DNA from: Altererythrobacter sp.
GTDB taxonomy: Bacteria > Pseudomonadota > Alphaproteobacteria > Sphingomonadales > Sphingomonadaceae
NCBI GenBank assembly: GCA_016793865.1
Contig: JAEULJ010000007.1
Span: 558,001-622,000 of the forward strand
Direction: 5' to 3'
Length of the DNA stretch: 64,000 nt
In this document: positions 21,452 through 32,770 of the stretch, in pieces
Layout: each line of letters opens with the position of its first letter
Position numbering within the stretch: position 1 is the stretch's first letter
The notes under the pieces: model-generated
What the model was told of the DNA's origin: nothing
Seen by the model: the letters and a program-made list of their open reading frames with translations, nothing else
Databases searched by the model: none
Program-made: the position numbers and the translations under genes

Positions 21452-21460
21452 CGGAAGGCG

Positions 21461-21483
21461 ATCCTCCCTGGTCCGGGGAGGAT
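21461..21483. terminator. Hairpin between convergent bfr and serB
   Basis: ATCCTCCC and GGGAGGAT form a perfect 8-bp stem around a 7-base loop, directly between two convergent genes; the serB stop abuts it. There is no T-tract, so its terminator role is inferred from position. Confidence 0.5.
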
Positions 21484-22367
21484 TACCCCGCCACCCAATC
21501 GGTACGGGGTATGCCCAGCAGGCTCAGCACGGCCGTGAGATCGCCCCGCTCCACCCAGCCGCCGGCCGCCTCCCTCGCCTTGGGCTTCGCGCGATAAGCG
21601 AGGCCGTAGTCGGCCGCCCGCAGAATCGGGATGTCGTTCGCGCCGTCGCCCATCGCGAGCACGCGGGCGCCCTCCCCCAGCTTCGCGGCTTCCTCGCGCA
21701 GGGTGGCTTCCTTGGTGGAGGCATCGCTGATCGCACCCACGAGCGCGCCGGTCAGCCGGCCATCGGCCACGGCCAGCCTGTTGCCGACCACCCGGTCGAA
21801 CCCCAGCCACGCCGCCACTGGATCGGCGAAATGGTGGAAGCCGCCGGTCACCAGCACGGAGCGGCAACCCCGCGCCTTCAGCGTGGCCACCAGCGTCGCG
21901 GCGCCGGTAACCGGCACAATTCTCTCTGCAAGACAGCGTTCTATGGCGCTTTCTTCAAGTGACTTGAGAAGACCAACACGCTCTCGAAGCGCGCTCGGGA
22001 AGTCGAGTTCGCCCTGCATCGCGCGTTCGGTGATGGCTGCGATCTGCGGCTTCAGCCCGGCGTAATCGGCCAGCTCGTCGATGCATTCCTGCCCGATCAT
22101 GGTCGAATCCATGTCGGAGACGAACAGCCGCGGCACCTCGATCGCGCTGCGCGCCACGAGCAGGTCGCAAGGGTCGAAATGGGCGCCCAGCACCTGCCGC
22201 ACCAGCGCCGCATCGCCATCAGGCAGCAGGATCTGCAGCACGTCGCCGCAGAAGTCGAGCATCGCCGCCTCCGCGACCCGCAAGCCCCGCGCCTCGAGCG
22301 CCGCGCTGGCTGCGTCGAGCCGCGTTTCAAGCCCGCCTAGCTCTGCTATCAACCGCGCGATGAGCAT
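21483..22367 (-). CDS. serB: Phosphoserine phosphatase
   Basis: Last step of serine synthesis, a HAD-family phosphatase. The 294-residue product has an N-terminal ACT-like domain (about residues 1-75), then VSDMDST with the nucleophile Asp85 and acid Asp87, [10 protein letters not shown] (motif II), and [10 protein letters not shown] (motif IV). The ATG at 22367 has GGAGG on its strand at 22383-22379. That start codon overlaps the miaA start on the opposite strand, so each promoter must lie inside the other gene. A stretch at about 21910-21990 uses codons rare elsewhere here. Confidence 0.93.
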   Translation of the reverse strand: MLIARLIAELGGLETRLDAASAALEARGLRVAEAAMLDFCGDVLQILLPDGDAALVRQVLGAHFDPCDLLVARSAIEVPRLFVSDMDSTMIGQECIDELADYAGLKPQIAAITERAMQGELDFPSALRERVGLLKSLEESAIERCLAERIVPVTGAATLVATLKARGCRSVLVTGGFHHFADPVAAWLGFDRVVGNRLAVADGRLTGALVGAISDASTKEATLREEAAKLGEGARVLAMGDGANDIPILRAADYGLAYRAKPKAREAAGGWVERGDLTAVLSLLGIPRTDWVAG

Positions 22368-23313
22368 GTCCGACCCGTCCTCCAAACCAAGGCTGGCGCT
22401 CATTGCAGGGCCGACCGCGAGCGGCAAGAGCGCGCTGGCCGTGCGGCTGGCGCAGACCATCGAAGGCGCCGGGCGGCGCGCCGTGATCCTCAACGCCGAC
22501 AGCGCTCAGGTCTATGCCGATCTGCGCGTACTGTCCGCGCGGCCCAGTGAGGACGAGATGGGCGGGATCGAGCATCGGCTATTCGGCGCATGGGATGGAG
22601 CGACGCCCTGCTCGGCGGCGGATTGGTCCGCGGCGGCCGGGCAAGCGGTGGCGGCGCTCCATGCCGAGGGCGCGATGCCCGTGCTGGTGGGCGGGACCGG
22701 GCTCTATCTTCGCACGCTGATGGAAGGGATCGCGCCGGTGCCGCCGATCGACCCGGCCATCCGCGCCGAGATCCGCGCCCTCCCCCAGGCGCAGGCACGC
22801 GCCGCCCTCGAACGCGAGGACGCACCGGCGGCTGCCCGCCTCGCACCCGCCGACACCGCGCGCACCATGCGGGCGCTGGAGGTGGTGCGTTCGAGCGGAC
22901 GCACGCTGGCCGAATGGCAGCGGGAGCGCAGCGGCGGCATCGGCAGCCTGGTCGATCTCCACCCGTTGGTGCTCCTGCCCGACCGCGAATGGCTGGCGCA
23001 ACGCTGCGACAGGCGGTTCGCCGCGATGATGGATGGCGGGGCGCGGGAGGAGGTGGCGGCACTTCTGGCGCGCGGCCTCGATCCGGCGCTTCCCATCATG
23101 CGCGCGATCGGCGTTCGCGAGATCACCGGCTGGCTCGAAGGTCAGCTTTCGCGCGACGAGGCATTGCTGGCTGGCCAGATCGCAACCCGGCAATACGGCA
23201 AGCGCCAATACACCTGGTTCCGCCGCCAGCCACCCGCGAATTGGCCGAGGGTGGAATCGGAAAGTTGCTTTGAAAGTGACATTGACGCACTTTTCTTACG
23301 AATCTTGTCTTGA
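22360..23313 (+). CDS. miaA: tRNA dimethylallyltransferase
   Basis: Adds the isopentenyl group to A37 of tRNAs reading UNN codons. The 317-residue product has the P-loop GPTASGKS at residues 17-24, [18 protein letters not shown], and VGGTGLYLR, in standard order. The ATG at 22360 or the ATG at 22366 could be the start (they differ by two residues); the second shares bases with the divergent serB start. The last 60 bases are noticeably richer in A and T than the rest. Confidence 0.95.
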   Translation: MSMSDPSSKPRLALIAGPTASGKSALAVRLAQTIEGAGRRAVILNADSAQVYADLRVLSARPSEDEMGGIEHRLFGAWDGATPCSAADWSAAAGQAVAALHAEGAMPVLVGGTGLYLRTLMEGIAPVPPIDPAIRAEIRALPQAQARAALEREDAPAAARLAPADTARTMRALEVVRSSGRTLAEWQRERSGGIGSLVDLHPLVLLPDREWLAQRCDRRFAAMMDGGAREEVAALLARGLDPALPIMRAIGVREITGWLEGQLSRDEALLAGQIATRQYGKRQYTWFRRQPPANWPRVESESCFESDIDALFLRILS

Positions 23314-23345
23314 CTTTGAAATGAGCGCTGGCCAGAGAGCATCCA

Positions 23346-23383
23346 AGTCGGCCCGGCGCTCAGACCCCAGCGCCGGGCCGACT
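23346..23383 (+). promoter_or_regulatory. Perfect 15-bp hairpin upstream of ilvB
   Basis: AGTCGGCCCGGCGCT pairs without mismatch with AGCGCCGGGCCGACT around an 8-base loop. It lies 33 bases after the miaA stop and 35 bases before the ilvB start. No T-run follows, so it may end miaA transcription, act in attenuation of ilvBN, or protect an mRNA end. No short ORF rich in Ile, Leu or Val codons is visible in front of it. Confidence 0.6.
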
Positions 23384-23417
23384 CATATCTGGGCCCCTGC
23401 CCGCCAAGGAGTTTGAC

Positions 23418-25181
23418 GTGACCAAGGAGCGCAGCGGCGCCGCCATACTGATCGAGGCTCTGCGCGCCGAAGGCGTGGAGATCGTTTTCGGCTATCCCGG
23501 CGGCGCGGTGCTGCCGATCTACGATGCGCTGTTCGGTAGCCCGCATATCCGCCACATCCTCGTCCGCCACGAGGCCGGCGCGGCCCATGCCGCGGAAGGC
23601 TATGCCCGCTCCACAGGCAAGCCGGGCGTGGTGCTGGTGACCAGCGGCCCGGGGGCGACAAATGCCGTGACCGGGATCGCGGACGCCTTCATGGATTCGA
23701 TCCCGATGGTGGTCATCACCGGCCAGGTGCCAACCGCGCTGATCGGGACCGACGCCTTCCAGGAGGCGGACACGGTCGGCATTACGCGCCACTGCACTAA
23801 GCACAATTATCTGGTGAAGAGCCCCGATACGCTCGCCGCGACCGTGGCCGAGGCGTTCCGCATCGCCACCACCGGCAGGCCCGGCCCGGTGCTGATCGAC
23901 ATTCCCAAGGATGTGCAGATCGCGCTGGCGGCCGCCGCCCCGAAGGCGGATGCCCCTGTGATGGCCTCGCACCGCTATCGCCCGCGGACAGAGGCGGGCG
24001 AGGACGAAATCTCCCGCGCCGTCGCCATGATCGCCGCTGCGGAACGCCCGGTGTTCTACACCGGCGGCGGGGTCATCAATTCGGGTCCGCGTGCCTCCGA
24101 ATTGCTGCGCCGGCTGCAGCACGCCACCGGCGCCCCGGTCACCAGCACGCTGATGGGCCTGGGCGCCTTTCCCGCCAGCCATCCCGACTGGCTGGGGATG
24201 CTGGGGATGCACGGCACCTATGAAGCCAATCTGGCGATGAACCAGGCCGATCTGATCGTGGCCGTGGGCGCGCGCTTCGACGATCGGGTGACCGGCCGGC
24301 TCGATGCCTTCGCCCCCCATGCCAAGAAGATCCACATCGACATCGACCGCGCGAGCATCGCCAAGATCGTGCCAGTCGACCTCGGCATCGTGGGCGACTG
24401 CGCGACGGTGCTGGACCAGCTGCTCGCCGCATGGGGCGATCGCAAGGCCATCAACCTGGGCGAATGGAAGGCGCGGATCGTCGGCTGGAAGGCACGCGAA
24501 TGCCTCGCCTATCCCGAGCGGGCGAGCGACGGCAGCCAGGCGATCATGCCGCAGAAGGCCATCGAGCGGCTGTTCGCGCTGAGCCGGAGCCGCGATCCGA
24601 TCATCACCACCGAGGTTGGCCAGCACCAGATGTGGGCGGCGCAATATTTCGGCTTCGAGGCACCGAATCGCTGGCTCACAAGCGGCGGTCTCGGCACGAT
24701 GGGTTATGGCCTGCCCGCCGCGATCGGCGCGCAACTCGGCAACCCGCAGGCCCTGGTTATCGACGTGGCCGGCGAGGCGAGCATCCAGATGAATATCCAG
24801 GAGCTCGGCACCGCCAGCCAGTACCGCCTGCCGGTCAAGGTATTCATCCTCAACAACGAGTACATGGGCATGGTCCGCCAGTGGCAGGAACTGACCTACG
24901 AAAGCCGCTATTCGAACAGCTATTCGGACAGCCTGCCCGATTTCGTGAAGCTGGCGGAGGCTTACGGCTGGAAGGGCATCCGCATCGAGGACGAAGCCGA
25001 TCTCGACGCCGGCATCCAGGCGATGATCGACCATGACGGCCCGGTGATGGTGGATTGCCTGGTCGCCAAGGAGGCGAACTGCCTCCCCATGATCCCGAGC
25101 GGCGCCGCGCACACCGAAATGTTGCTCTATGGCGACCGGGTCGAGGGCACGATGGACGACGAAGCCAAGGCACTGGTGTAA
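23418..25181 (+). CDS. ilvB: Acetolactate synthase large (catalytic) subunit
   Basis: ThDP-dependent first common step of branched-chain amino acid synthesis. The 587-residue product has the N-terminal pyrimidine-binding domain ([27 protein letters not shown] with the catalytic Glu), a central FAD-binding domain, and the C-terminal ThDP domain, where the usual GDGS is replaced by AGEAS. An aaggag at 23406-23411 lies six bases before the GTG at 23418. ilvN follows after 4 bases. Confidence 0.96.
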   Translation: MTKERSGAAILIEALRAEGVEIVFGYPGGAVLPIYDALFGSPHIRHILVRHEAGAAHAAEGYARSTGKPGVVLVTSGPGATNAVTGIADAFMDSIPMVVITGQVPTALIGTDAFQEADTVGITRHCTKHNYLVKSPDTLAATVAEAFRIATTGRPGPVLIDIPKDVQIALAAAAPKADAPVMASHRYRPRTEAGEDEISRAVAMIAAAERPVFYTGGGVINSGPRASELLRRLQHATGAPVTSTLMGLGAFPASHPDWLGMLGMHGTYEANLAMNQADLIVAVGARFDDRVTGRLDAFAPHAKKIHIDIDRASIAKIVPVDLGIVGDCATVLDQLLAAWGDRKAINLGEWKARIVGWKARECLAYPERASDGSQAIMPQKAIERLFALSRSRDPIITTEVGQHQMWAAQYFGFEAPNRWLTSGGLGTMGYGLPAAIGAQLGNPQALVIDVAGEASIQMNIQELGTASQYRLPVKVFILNNEYMGMVRQWQELTYESRYSNSYSDSLPDFVKLAEAYGWKGIRIEDEADLDAGIQAMIDHDGPVMVDCLVAKEANCLPMIPSGAAHTEMLLYGDRVEGTMDDEAKALV

Positions 25182-25185
25182 GACG

Positions 25186-26833
<1,648 letters not shown>

Positions 26834-26841
26834 CCAGCCCC

Positions 26842-28347
26842 TTGCCGAGCGAGGGTAAGAACACCGCCGCCTCCGTCCGCGCGCTTGTCGTGTTCGCGGC
26901 GGCGGCGGTGGCGGCCCGCTTGCTGACGCTCGGCCAGCCGATCGTCAACATAGACGAACAGCTCTACCTCCTGGTCGGCGACCGGATACTGGGTGGCGCG
27001 CTGCCCTATGTCGACATCTGGGATCGCAAGCCGCCGTTCCTGTTCGCCATATACGCCGGCATCCGCCTGCTCGGAGGCGACGGGATCGCACAGGCGGCGC
27101 TTGCGGCGCTCGCCTTCGTCATTGCCGGCGCGTTCCTGGTCTATCGCCTCGCATTGCGGCTGTCAGGCCCCACCGGTGCCCTTGCCGCAGGCATCGCCTA
27201 TTGCTGGTGGTCGGCGCTCACCGGCGGGGTGCTGGGCCAGGCAGGCGTGTTCTTCAACGTCTTCATGGCGCTGGCGGCCCTGTTGCTGGTGCGAATGATC
27301 GAGCGCGGGCAAGGCGCTCGCTCCATCCTTGGGCCGGCGCTCGCCGCCATGTTCCTGAGCGGATTGGCGGTGCAGACGAAGCAGAGCGCGGTCTTCGAGG
27401 CCGCATTCTTCGGGCTGGTGGTCGCGGCCATCGCCTGGCGCACACGCCCGCCCGCAGCGGCCATCGGCATCACCGCCATCGCCGCGCTGGCGGCGCTGGC
27501 CCCATCGCTCGCCGCCGTGGCCATTTGGCAGGGCGCCGGCCAGCTGGACGCGCTCATCTTCGCCACCGTGACATCGGCGACGCTGCGCGCGCCGATGGAG
27601 CCAGGCGACTATATCTGGCACCTGGGGGCTTCGGCACTGATGATCGCACCGCTGCTGGCGTTCGCCGCATCGGGCCTGCGTCGCGGGCCGCCGGACCCAG
27701 CGGCTGCACAGCCGGAAAGGCGCACGGTTCGCCTGCTGCTGGCTGGCTGGCTGGCGGTGTCGCTGCTGGCGCTGCTGGCCTATGACCGCACCTTCTACGA
27801 TCACTATCTCCTGCCGGTGCTGGTGCCGGCCTGCGTTTGCGCCGCGCCCGCCTTCGACCGTTGGCGCGACTACCGCCTGCCGCTCGCGGCGACGGCGGTG
27901 GCGCTGATTGTCGCGGTCTTCGCGCTCCAATGGAACGAGCGTGCCGGGACTGGCGGATGGCGCACCATAGCCGCGCTCGACACCGCCACCAGCGGTCAGC
28001 GCAACTGCCCGTTTTCCTATGGCGGGCCGAGCGCCGCCTATCTGCTCAACGACTGGTGCCTGCCGACGCGTTACGCCTTTGCCGGCCATCTCGTCTTCGC
28101 AGCCGAGGCTCCGGCAATCGGAACCGACGCGGTGGCGGAGGTCACCCGAATCCTCGCCACCCGCCCGGACCGCATCATCCTGCGCGCCCGGCCCAATCCC
28201 AAGGGCAACACGCAAACCCGCGCCGTGGTGATCGCACGTCTCCAACGCGACTATCTTCTCGCCGCCCGGATCGATCCGGACGGACTGCTGGTCTATCGGC
28301 TCAAGCCCGGGTTGGTCCCGCTACCCAACCGGGTCCCGCCAAGCTGA
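26842..28347 (+). CDS. Polytopic membrane protein, GT39/ArnT-like glycosyltransferase
   Basis: The roughly 500-residue product is almost entirely hydrophobic, with about eleven or twelve predicted membrane helices and a short soluble C-terminal part (from about residue 370). An acidic pair in the first periplasmic loop (NIDEQLYLL, Asp37-Glu38) followed by YVDIWDRKPP matches the catalytic-loop pattern of GT-C enzymes such as PMT and ArnT, which use polyprenyl-linked sugars. Only a TTG at 26842 is available close to ilvC, so the start is uncertain. Substrate unknown. Confidence 0.75.
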   Translation: MPSEGKNTAASVRALVVFAAAAVAARLLTLGQPIVNIDEQLYLLVGDRILGGALPYVDIWDRKPPFLFAIYAGIRLLGGDGIAQAALAALAFVIAGAFLVYRLALRLSGPTGALAAGIAYCWWSALTGGVLGQAGVFFNVFMALAALLLVRMIERGQGARSILGPALAAMFLSGLAVQTKQSAVFEAAFFGLVVAAIAWRTRPPAAAIGITAIAALAALAPSLAAVAIWQGAGQLDALIFATVTSATLRAPMEPGDYIWHLGASALMIAPLLAFAASGLRRGPPDPAAAQPERRTVRLLLAGWLAVSLLALLAYDRTFYDHYLLPVLVPACVCAAPAFDRWRDYRLPLAATAVALIVAVFALQWNERAGTGGWRTIAALDTATSGQRNCPFSYGGPSAAYLLNDWCLPTRYAFAGHLVFAAEAPAIGTDAVAEVTRILATRPDRIILRARPNPKGNTQTRAVVIARLQRDYLLAARIDPDGLLVYRLKPGLVPLPNRVPPS

Positions 28348-28429
28348 GCCTCCGCCAGCCGCATTGCCGAGTTCCTTCGCCGCCAATTCTTCGCTAGGAT
28401 CAACCACCCCCCATCGAAAGTCTCCGCCA

Positions 28430-29305
28430 ATGAAACCGCTCCTTCTCGCCGCCGCTCCTGCGCTTGTTCTGCTGGGCATGGCCGGATACGCCACCCTCGA
28501 CGCCCAGACCGCCCCGCCACCGGCGCTCGCCAAGGCGGAAGCGGCGCGTGTCGAAGCGGGGCGCTACACCGTGGACGGTGCCCACACGCTGGTCGGCTGG
28601 CGAGTCAACCACTTCGGCTTCAACGACTATTTCGGGATCTTCGGCGATGTCGCCGGCTCGCTCGAGATAAATCCCAAGAACCTTGCCGCAACCCGGCTGG
28701 ATGTCACGATCCCGGTCGCCAAGGTCACGGTGGCGAGCAGCGGGCTGCGCGATCACCTGCTCGCCCCGGGCAAGAATGGCGGCAAGCCCGATTTCTTCGG
28801 CGCCGCTCCGGCCGATGCACGCTTCGTTTCCACCTCGGTCCACCATACCGGAGGAAACCGGGCGACCATCGTGGGCGATTTCACTCTCAACGGCATCACC
28901 CGCCCCGTTACCCTCGCCGCCGAGTTCACCGGCGCGGGCCCGCATCCCATGAACAAACGGCTCAACATCGGTTTCCAGGCACGCGGCCACATCAACCGCT
29001 CCGAATTCGGCATCGCCTATGCCATTCCCCTGGTGTCCGACCGGGTGGAACTGGACATCACCGCAGCCTTCGAGAAGAGCGATGCGGTCGCCGCGGCACC
29101 CGACCGGTGCAAGGCGGGTGCCGCCGCGGACGCGGTGGGCCGCCGCGACACGCCCGCCCTGCGCGCGGAAGTGGCGCGCAAGATCGGCCACGGCAGCATC
29201 CGCTGGCTGAAGCCTGGCTCCGTCGTGACGCAGGACTACCGCGAGGACCGGCTTAACGTCGATCTCGACGCCGGCGGCGTGGTGACCCGGCTGAGCTGCG
29301 GCTGA
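28430..29305 (+). CDS. YceI-like protein fused to a peptidase-inhibitor I78 domain
   Basis: The 291-residue exported product has a signal peptide (about residues 1-25), a YceI-type lipocalin-like barrel at about 43-215 (VDGAHTLVGWRVNHFGF, GDFTLNGITRPVTL, FGIAYAIPLVSDRVEL), and a separate C-terminal domain from about 223 that matches the I78 inhibitor family: Cys, then RWLKPGSVVTQDYREDRLNV and a final LSCG with the partner Cys. YceI proteins bind isoprenoids or other amphiphiles; I78 proteins are small periplasmic protease inhibitors. The joint function is unknown. Start ATG 28430 precedes the signal peptide. Confidence 0.85.
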   Translation: MKPLLLAAAPALVLLGMAGYATLDAQTAPPPALAKAEAARVEAGRYTVDGAHTLVGWRVNHFGFNDYFGIFGDVAGSLEINPKNLAATRLDVTIPVAKVTVASSGLRDHLLAPGKNGGKPDFFGAAPADARFVSTSVHHTGGNRATIVGDFTLNGITRPVTLAAEFTGAGPHPMNKRLNIGFQARGHINRSEFGIAYAIPLVSDRVELDITAAFEKSDAVAAAPDRCKAGAAADAVGRRDTPALRAEVARKIGHGSIRWLKPGSVVTQDYREDRLNVDLDAGGVVTRLSCG

Positions 29306-29360
29306 CCGGAGCAGCCAAGGGACGCTTGCGCATTGCGCGAAACTGCGCGATGCATGGGCC

Positions 29361-29408
29361 ATGACACGCCACGGCCTGCCGCTACGACTTATCCGCCCTC
29401 GGGCATGA
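29361..29408 (+). CDS. Putative leuA leader peptide
   Basis: A 15-codon frame (MTRHGLPLRLIRPRA) ends 77 bases before leuA. It contains three leucines written with three different codons (CTG, CTA, CTT) and an isoleucine; CTA and CTT are rare in this genome, as expected where ribosome stalling reports leucyl-tRNA supply. Its last codons form the 5' arm of a hairpin that can pair in two ways. The SD is weak. The role is inferred. Confidence 0.45.
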   Translation: MTRHGLPLRLIRPRA

Positions 29409-29479
29409 TCGCGCCGGCCCCGGCGCGTGCCGCGCCCGAGGGTCCGTTTCGCCGCAGTTCCACCGTCTCATAGCCCGAG
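29396..29479 (+). promoter_or_regulatory. Candidate leuA attenuator with mutually exclusive stems
   Basis: CCCTCGGGC (29396-29404) can pair perfectly with GCCCGAGGG (29434-29442), enclosing a second stem GCGCCGG/CCGGCGC (29411-29426). The same CTCGGGC can instead pair with GCCCGAG at 29473-29479, just before the leuA start. The first arm overlaps the end of the leader ORF, so a ribosome stalled on the Leu codons would change the pairing. No clear T-run follows, so control could be at termination or at translation. Confidence 0.45.
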
Positions 29480-29485
29480 AGCTTC

Positions 29486-31174
29486 ATGTCCATGCTCCGC
29501 GATCCGAGCGCCAAATACGCGCCCTTCCCACCCGTCGCCTTGCCCGATCGGCAATGGCCCTCGCGCACCATAACCAGCCCGCCGCGCTGGCTTTCCACCG
29601 ACCTGCGCGATGGCAATCAGGCCATCGTCGATCCGATGGATTCGGCCAAGAAGACCCGCTTCTTCGACCTGCTGGTGAAGGTCGGGCTCAAGGAGATCGA
29701 GGTCGGCTTCCCCAGTGCGGGCCAGACCGAGTTCGACTTCATCGCCGGGCTCGTCCGCTCTGGCCGCATTCCCGACGATGTGATCGTCCAGGTGCTGACC
29801 CAGAGCCGCGCGGATCTGATCCGCACCAGCTTCGCCAGCCTCGAAGGTGCGCGCGCGGCCATCGTGCACCTCTACAACGCCGTCAGCCCGGCCTGGCGCG
29901 AGATCGTGTTCGGGATGAGCCGCGCCGAGGTGAAGGCCATCGCGATCGAAGGCGCGAAGGTGATGCGCGACGAGGCGGCGGCGCGGCCCGGCACGGACTG
30001 GCATTTCCAGTACAGCCCGGAGACATTCTCCACCGCCGAGCTCGATTTCAGCCTCGAGGTCTGCGAGGCGGTGATGGAGGTGCTGGCCCCCACGCCCGCG
30101 CATCCCATCATCCTGAACCTGCCCGCGACGGTCGAGGCGGCGACCCCGAATATCTACGCCGACCAGATCGAATATTTCACTCGCAACCTGCCCCGGCGGG
30201 AAAGCGCGGTCATCAGCCTGCACACCCACAACGACCGCGGCACCGGCGTCGCCGCGGCGGAACTGGGGCTGATGGCCGGCGCGGACCGGGTGGAAGGCTG
30301 CCTGTTCGGCAATGGCGAGCGCACCGGCAACTGCTGCCTGGTGACAATGGCTCTTAACTTATACACCCAAGGCATTGATCCAAGAATAGATTTCTCGGAC
30401 ATCGGCAGCGTGATCGAGACCGTGGAATATTGCAACCAGCTCCCGGTCCATCCGCGCCATCCCTATGGCGGAGAACTGGTCTACACCGCTTTTTCCGGCA
30501 GCCATCAGGACGCGATCAAGAAGGGCTTCGCCGCGCGTGGCGAGCAGAACTCGCCGCAATGGCGCGTGCCTTACCTGCCGATCGACCCGGCCGATCTGGG
30601 CCGCAGCTATGAGGCCGTGATCCGCGTCAACTCGCAATCCGGCAAGGGTGGCTTCGCCTGGGTTCTGGAGCAGGACCAGGGCTTGCGGCTGCCCAAGCGG
30701 ATGCAGGCCGATTTCAGCCCCCATGTCCAGCACATGGCCGACGAGCTTGGCCGCGAACTGACCGCCGCCGACATTTGGAGCGCGTTCCGCCGCGCCTATT
30801 TCGTGAAGATCGAGCCACGCCATCTGAGACTGGTGGATTACGAGGAGCACAAGGCGCCGGACGGCGCGCGCATCTTTGCCGGCACGATCGCTGTCGACGG
30901 GCACGAGACCAGCGTCAGCGGGCGCGGCAACGGGTTGATTTCCTCGGTCGTCGCGACGCTGCGCGACAGCTTCGGCATCGCGCTGGAGGTTCGCGATTAC
31001 AGCGAACACGCGCTGGGCGCCGGATCGGAAGCACGCGCGGCCGCCTTTCTCGAATGCACGGATGCAGAAGGGCGCACGGTGTGGGGCTGCGGGGTCGATA
31101 CGGACGTAGCCGCGGCCAGCGTGCGCGCGGCGCTGAGCGCGGCCAATGCGGTGCACGAACGGCTCCGCCCATGA
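29486..31174 (+). CDS. leuA: 2-Isopropylmalate synthase (type 2, about 560 residues)
   Basis: First committed step of leucine synthesis. The 562-residue product has the DRE-TIM barrel with [15 protein letters not shown] (metal and catalytic residues), HTHNDRGTG, and GNGERTGN, then a C-terminal LeuA regulatory domain (about residues 430-560) that senses leucine. The length fits the type found in actinobacteria and many alphaproteobacteria, and not the longer E. coli type. A short block around 30347-30404 uses TTA, ATA, AGA and CTT codons. Control by the leader region upstream is likely. Confidence 0.95.
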   Translation: MSMLRDPSAKYAPFPPVALPDRQWPSRTITSPPRWLSTDLRDGNQAIVDPMDSAKKTRFFDLLVKVGLKEIEVGFPSAGQTEFDFIAGLVRSGRIPDDVIVQVLTQSRADLIRTSFASLEGARAAIVHLYNAVSPAWREIVFGMSRAEVKAIAIEGAKVMRDEAAARPGTDWHFQYSPETFSTAELDFSLEVCEAVMEVLAPTPAHPIILNLPATVEAATPNIYADQIEYFTRNLPRRESAVISLHTHNDRGTGVAAAELGLMAGADRVEGCLFGNGERTGNCCLVTMALNLYTQGIDPRIDFSDIGSVIETVEYCNQLPVHPRHPYGGELVYTAFSGSHQDAIKKGFAARGEQNSPQWRVPYLPIDPADLGRSYEAVIRVNSQSGKGGFAWVLEQDQGLRLPKRMQADFSPHVQHMADELGRELTAADIWSAFRRAYFVKIEPRHLRLVDYEEHKAPDGARIFAGTIAVDGHETSVSGRGNGLISSVVATLRDSFGIALEVRDYSEHALGAGSEARAAAFLECTDAEGRTVWGCGVDTDVAAASVRAALSAANAVHERLRP

Positions 31175-31313
31175 GGGCCGCGCCCGCCTGCCTCAGCCGC
31201 CCGATCCTCCCCTGGCGAGGGTGAACGCGGCCGCGTGACCACGGCGCCTCTCGACAAGGCGCTTCGGCCCGGATAGCCGGAAGGCCAGTCCTGTTTCGCC
31301 ACGGAGTTTGCCG

Positions 31314-32285
31314 ATGCCCCTGCCCGCCCCCTTCGACCGGCTGCGGCTGCCTGTCATCGGCTCGCCGCTGTTCATCGTCTCCGGGCCGGAGCTGGTGATC
31401 GCACAGTGCAAGGCGGGGATCGTCGGCAGCTTCCCGGCGCTGAACGCCCGCCCGCAGAGCCAGCTCGACGAATGGCTCCACCGCATCACGGAAGAGCTCG
31501 CGGCGCACAATCGCGACAATCCGGGGCGCCCGGCCGCCCCGTTCGCGGTCAACCAGATCGTTCACCGCACCAACGACCGGCTGGAAGCGGACATGATGAC
31601 ATGCGCCAAGTGGCAGGTGCCGCTGGTCATCACCTCGCTGGGCGCCCGCGAGGAGATTTTCCAGGCCGTCCGCGGCTGGGGCGGGATCACCATGCACGAC
31701 ATCATCAACGACCGCTTCGCCCGCAAGGCCGTCGAGAAGGGTGCGGACGGGTTGATCCCGGTGGCCGCTGGCGCGGGCGGCCATGCCGGCGTGCTCAGCC
31801 CCTTCGCGCTGATGCAGGAGATCAGGGCGTGGTTCGGCGGGCTGGTCGCGCTGTCGGGCTCGATCGGCCATGGACGTTCGATCCTGGCGGCGCAGGCGCT
31901 GGGCGCGGATTTCGCCTATATCGGCAGCCCCTGGATCGCCAGCAGCGAGGCGAACGCGCCCGACGCCTACAAGCAGGGCATCGTGGAAAGCGATGCGGCG
32001 GGTATCGTCTACACCAACCTCTTCACCGGGGTGCATGGCAATTATCTTCGATCGAGCATCGAGGCGGCGGGCATGGACCCCGACAATTTGCCGGTCAGCG
32101 ATCCCAGCAAGATGGACTTCGGCAGCGGCGGCAACACCAAGGCCAAGGCGTGGAAGGATATCTGGGGATCGGGCCAAGGCATCGGCCCCGTCAAGGAAGT
32201 CGCGCCGGTAGAGGCCACCGTAGCGAGGCTGGAGGCCGAGTACCGGACCGCACGCGAGGAACTGGCGGCGAAAGCCGCGCTCTAG
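31314..32285 (+). CDS. Nitronate monooxygenase family flavoprotein
   Basis: The 323-residue product belongs to the NMO/2-nitropropane dioxygenase family of FMN TIM barrels: LPVIGSPLFIVSGPELV at the N-terminus, GADGLIPVAAGAGGHAG as the flavin-contact loop with the His of the active site, and LSGSIGHGRSILAAQALGADFAYIGSPW as the phosphate-binding half. ATG 31314 is chosen over TTG 31308. Members oxidise nitronates or act as enoyl reductases; the substrate here is not evident. The gene is convergent with the EF-hand gene. Confidence 0.85.
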   Translation: MPLPAPFDRLRLPVIGSPLFIVSGPELVIAQCKAGIVGSFPALNARPQSQLDEWLHRITEELAAHNRDNPGRPAAPFAVNQIVHRTNDRLEADMMTCAKWQVPLVITSLGAREEIFQAVRGWGGITMHDIINDRFARKAVEKGADGLIPVAAGAGGHAGVLSPFALMQEIRAWFGGLVALSGSIGHGRSILAAQALGADFAYIGSPWIASSEANAPDAYKQGIVESDAAGIVYTNLFTGVHGNYLRSSIEAAGMDPDNLPVSDPSKMDFGSGGNTKAKAWKDIWGSGQGIGPVKEVAPVEATVARLEAEYRTAREELAAKAAL

Positions 32286-32297
32286 CAGTCCGTGCGG

Positions 32298-32756
32298 CTA
32301 GCAGCGGCAGGCGGGCTTGGTGCTGGGCTTGGGCCTGGTGGTCGCGAACTCGGCCGGCGAAAGCACCGCGTCGCCATCACGGTCGGCTCCTTCGAAGCGG
32401 GTGACCGTCGCCACGGCCCATTCCTCGAAGGTGAGCAAATTGTTACCGTCCCGGTCCAGCTTGCGGAACGCCTCGGTCCGGGTCGAAAGCATCTCGTTGC
32501 GGGTGACGCGGCCATCGCGGTCGCGGTCGTAGCGGCCGAAGCGCTGCTGCTCGCGGGTCTGCTCGGTCGCCTCCGGCGGGGCTGGCCCGGTCAGGCCGGA
32601 TATGTCGGCGGAGGGGATATCCGTAGCCGCTCGCGGCGCCGCCAGAGGTGCGGGAGGCGGCGCACCCCGCTCCACCTCGGCGCGGCCCTGCCACCAGAAC
32701 AGGCCGATCGCGGCCAGCGACAGCGCCCCCAGCGCGCCCAGGATCAACCGGTTCAT
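32298..32756 (-). CDS. Exported EF-hand calcium-binding protein
   Basis: The 152-residue product has an N-terminal hydrophobic segment (about residues 5-22), a Pro/Ala linker, and three EF-hand loops: DRDRDGRVTRNE, DRDGNNLLTFEE and DRDGDAVLSPAE, each with acids at positions 1, 3, 5 and 12 (the first ends in Glu). It probably binds calcium in the periplasm. It ends in a Cys-Arg-Cys tail. It is monocistronic and about 770 bases from the Tad-like genes, one of which also carries Ca-type loops. Confidence 0.85.
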   Translation of the reverse strand: MNRLILGALGALSLAAIGLFWWQGRAEVERGAPPPAPLAAPRAATDIPSADISGLTGPAPPEATEQTREQQRFGRYDRDRDGRVTRNEMLSTRTEAFRKLDRDGNNLLTFEEWAVATVTRFEGADRDGDAVLSPAEFATTRPKPSTKPACRC

Positions 32757-32770
32757 TCGCGCAGCCTAGA

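Noticed and set aside
23321..23416. A 31-codon ORF before ilvB as a leader peptide
   Set aside because: It has only one Ile and one Val and no run of branched-chain codons, so it does not look like an attenuation leader.
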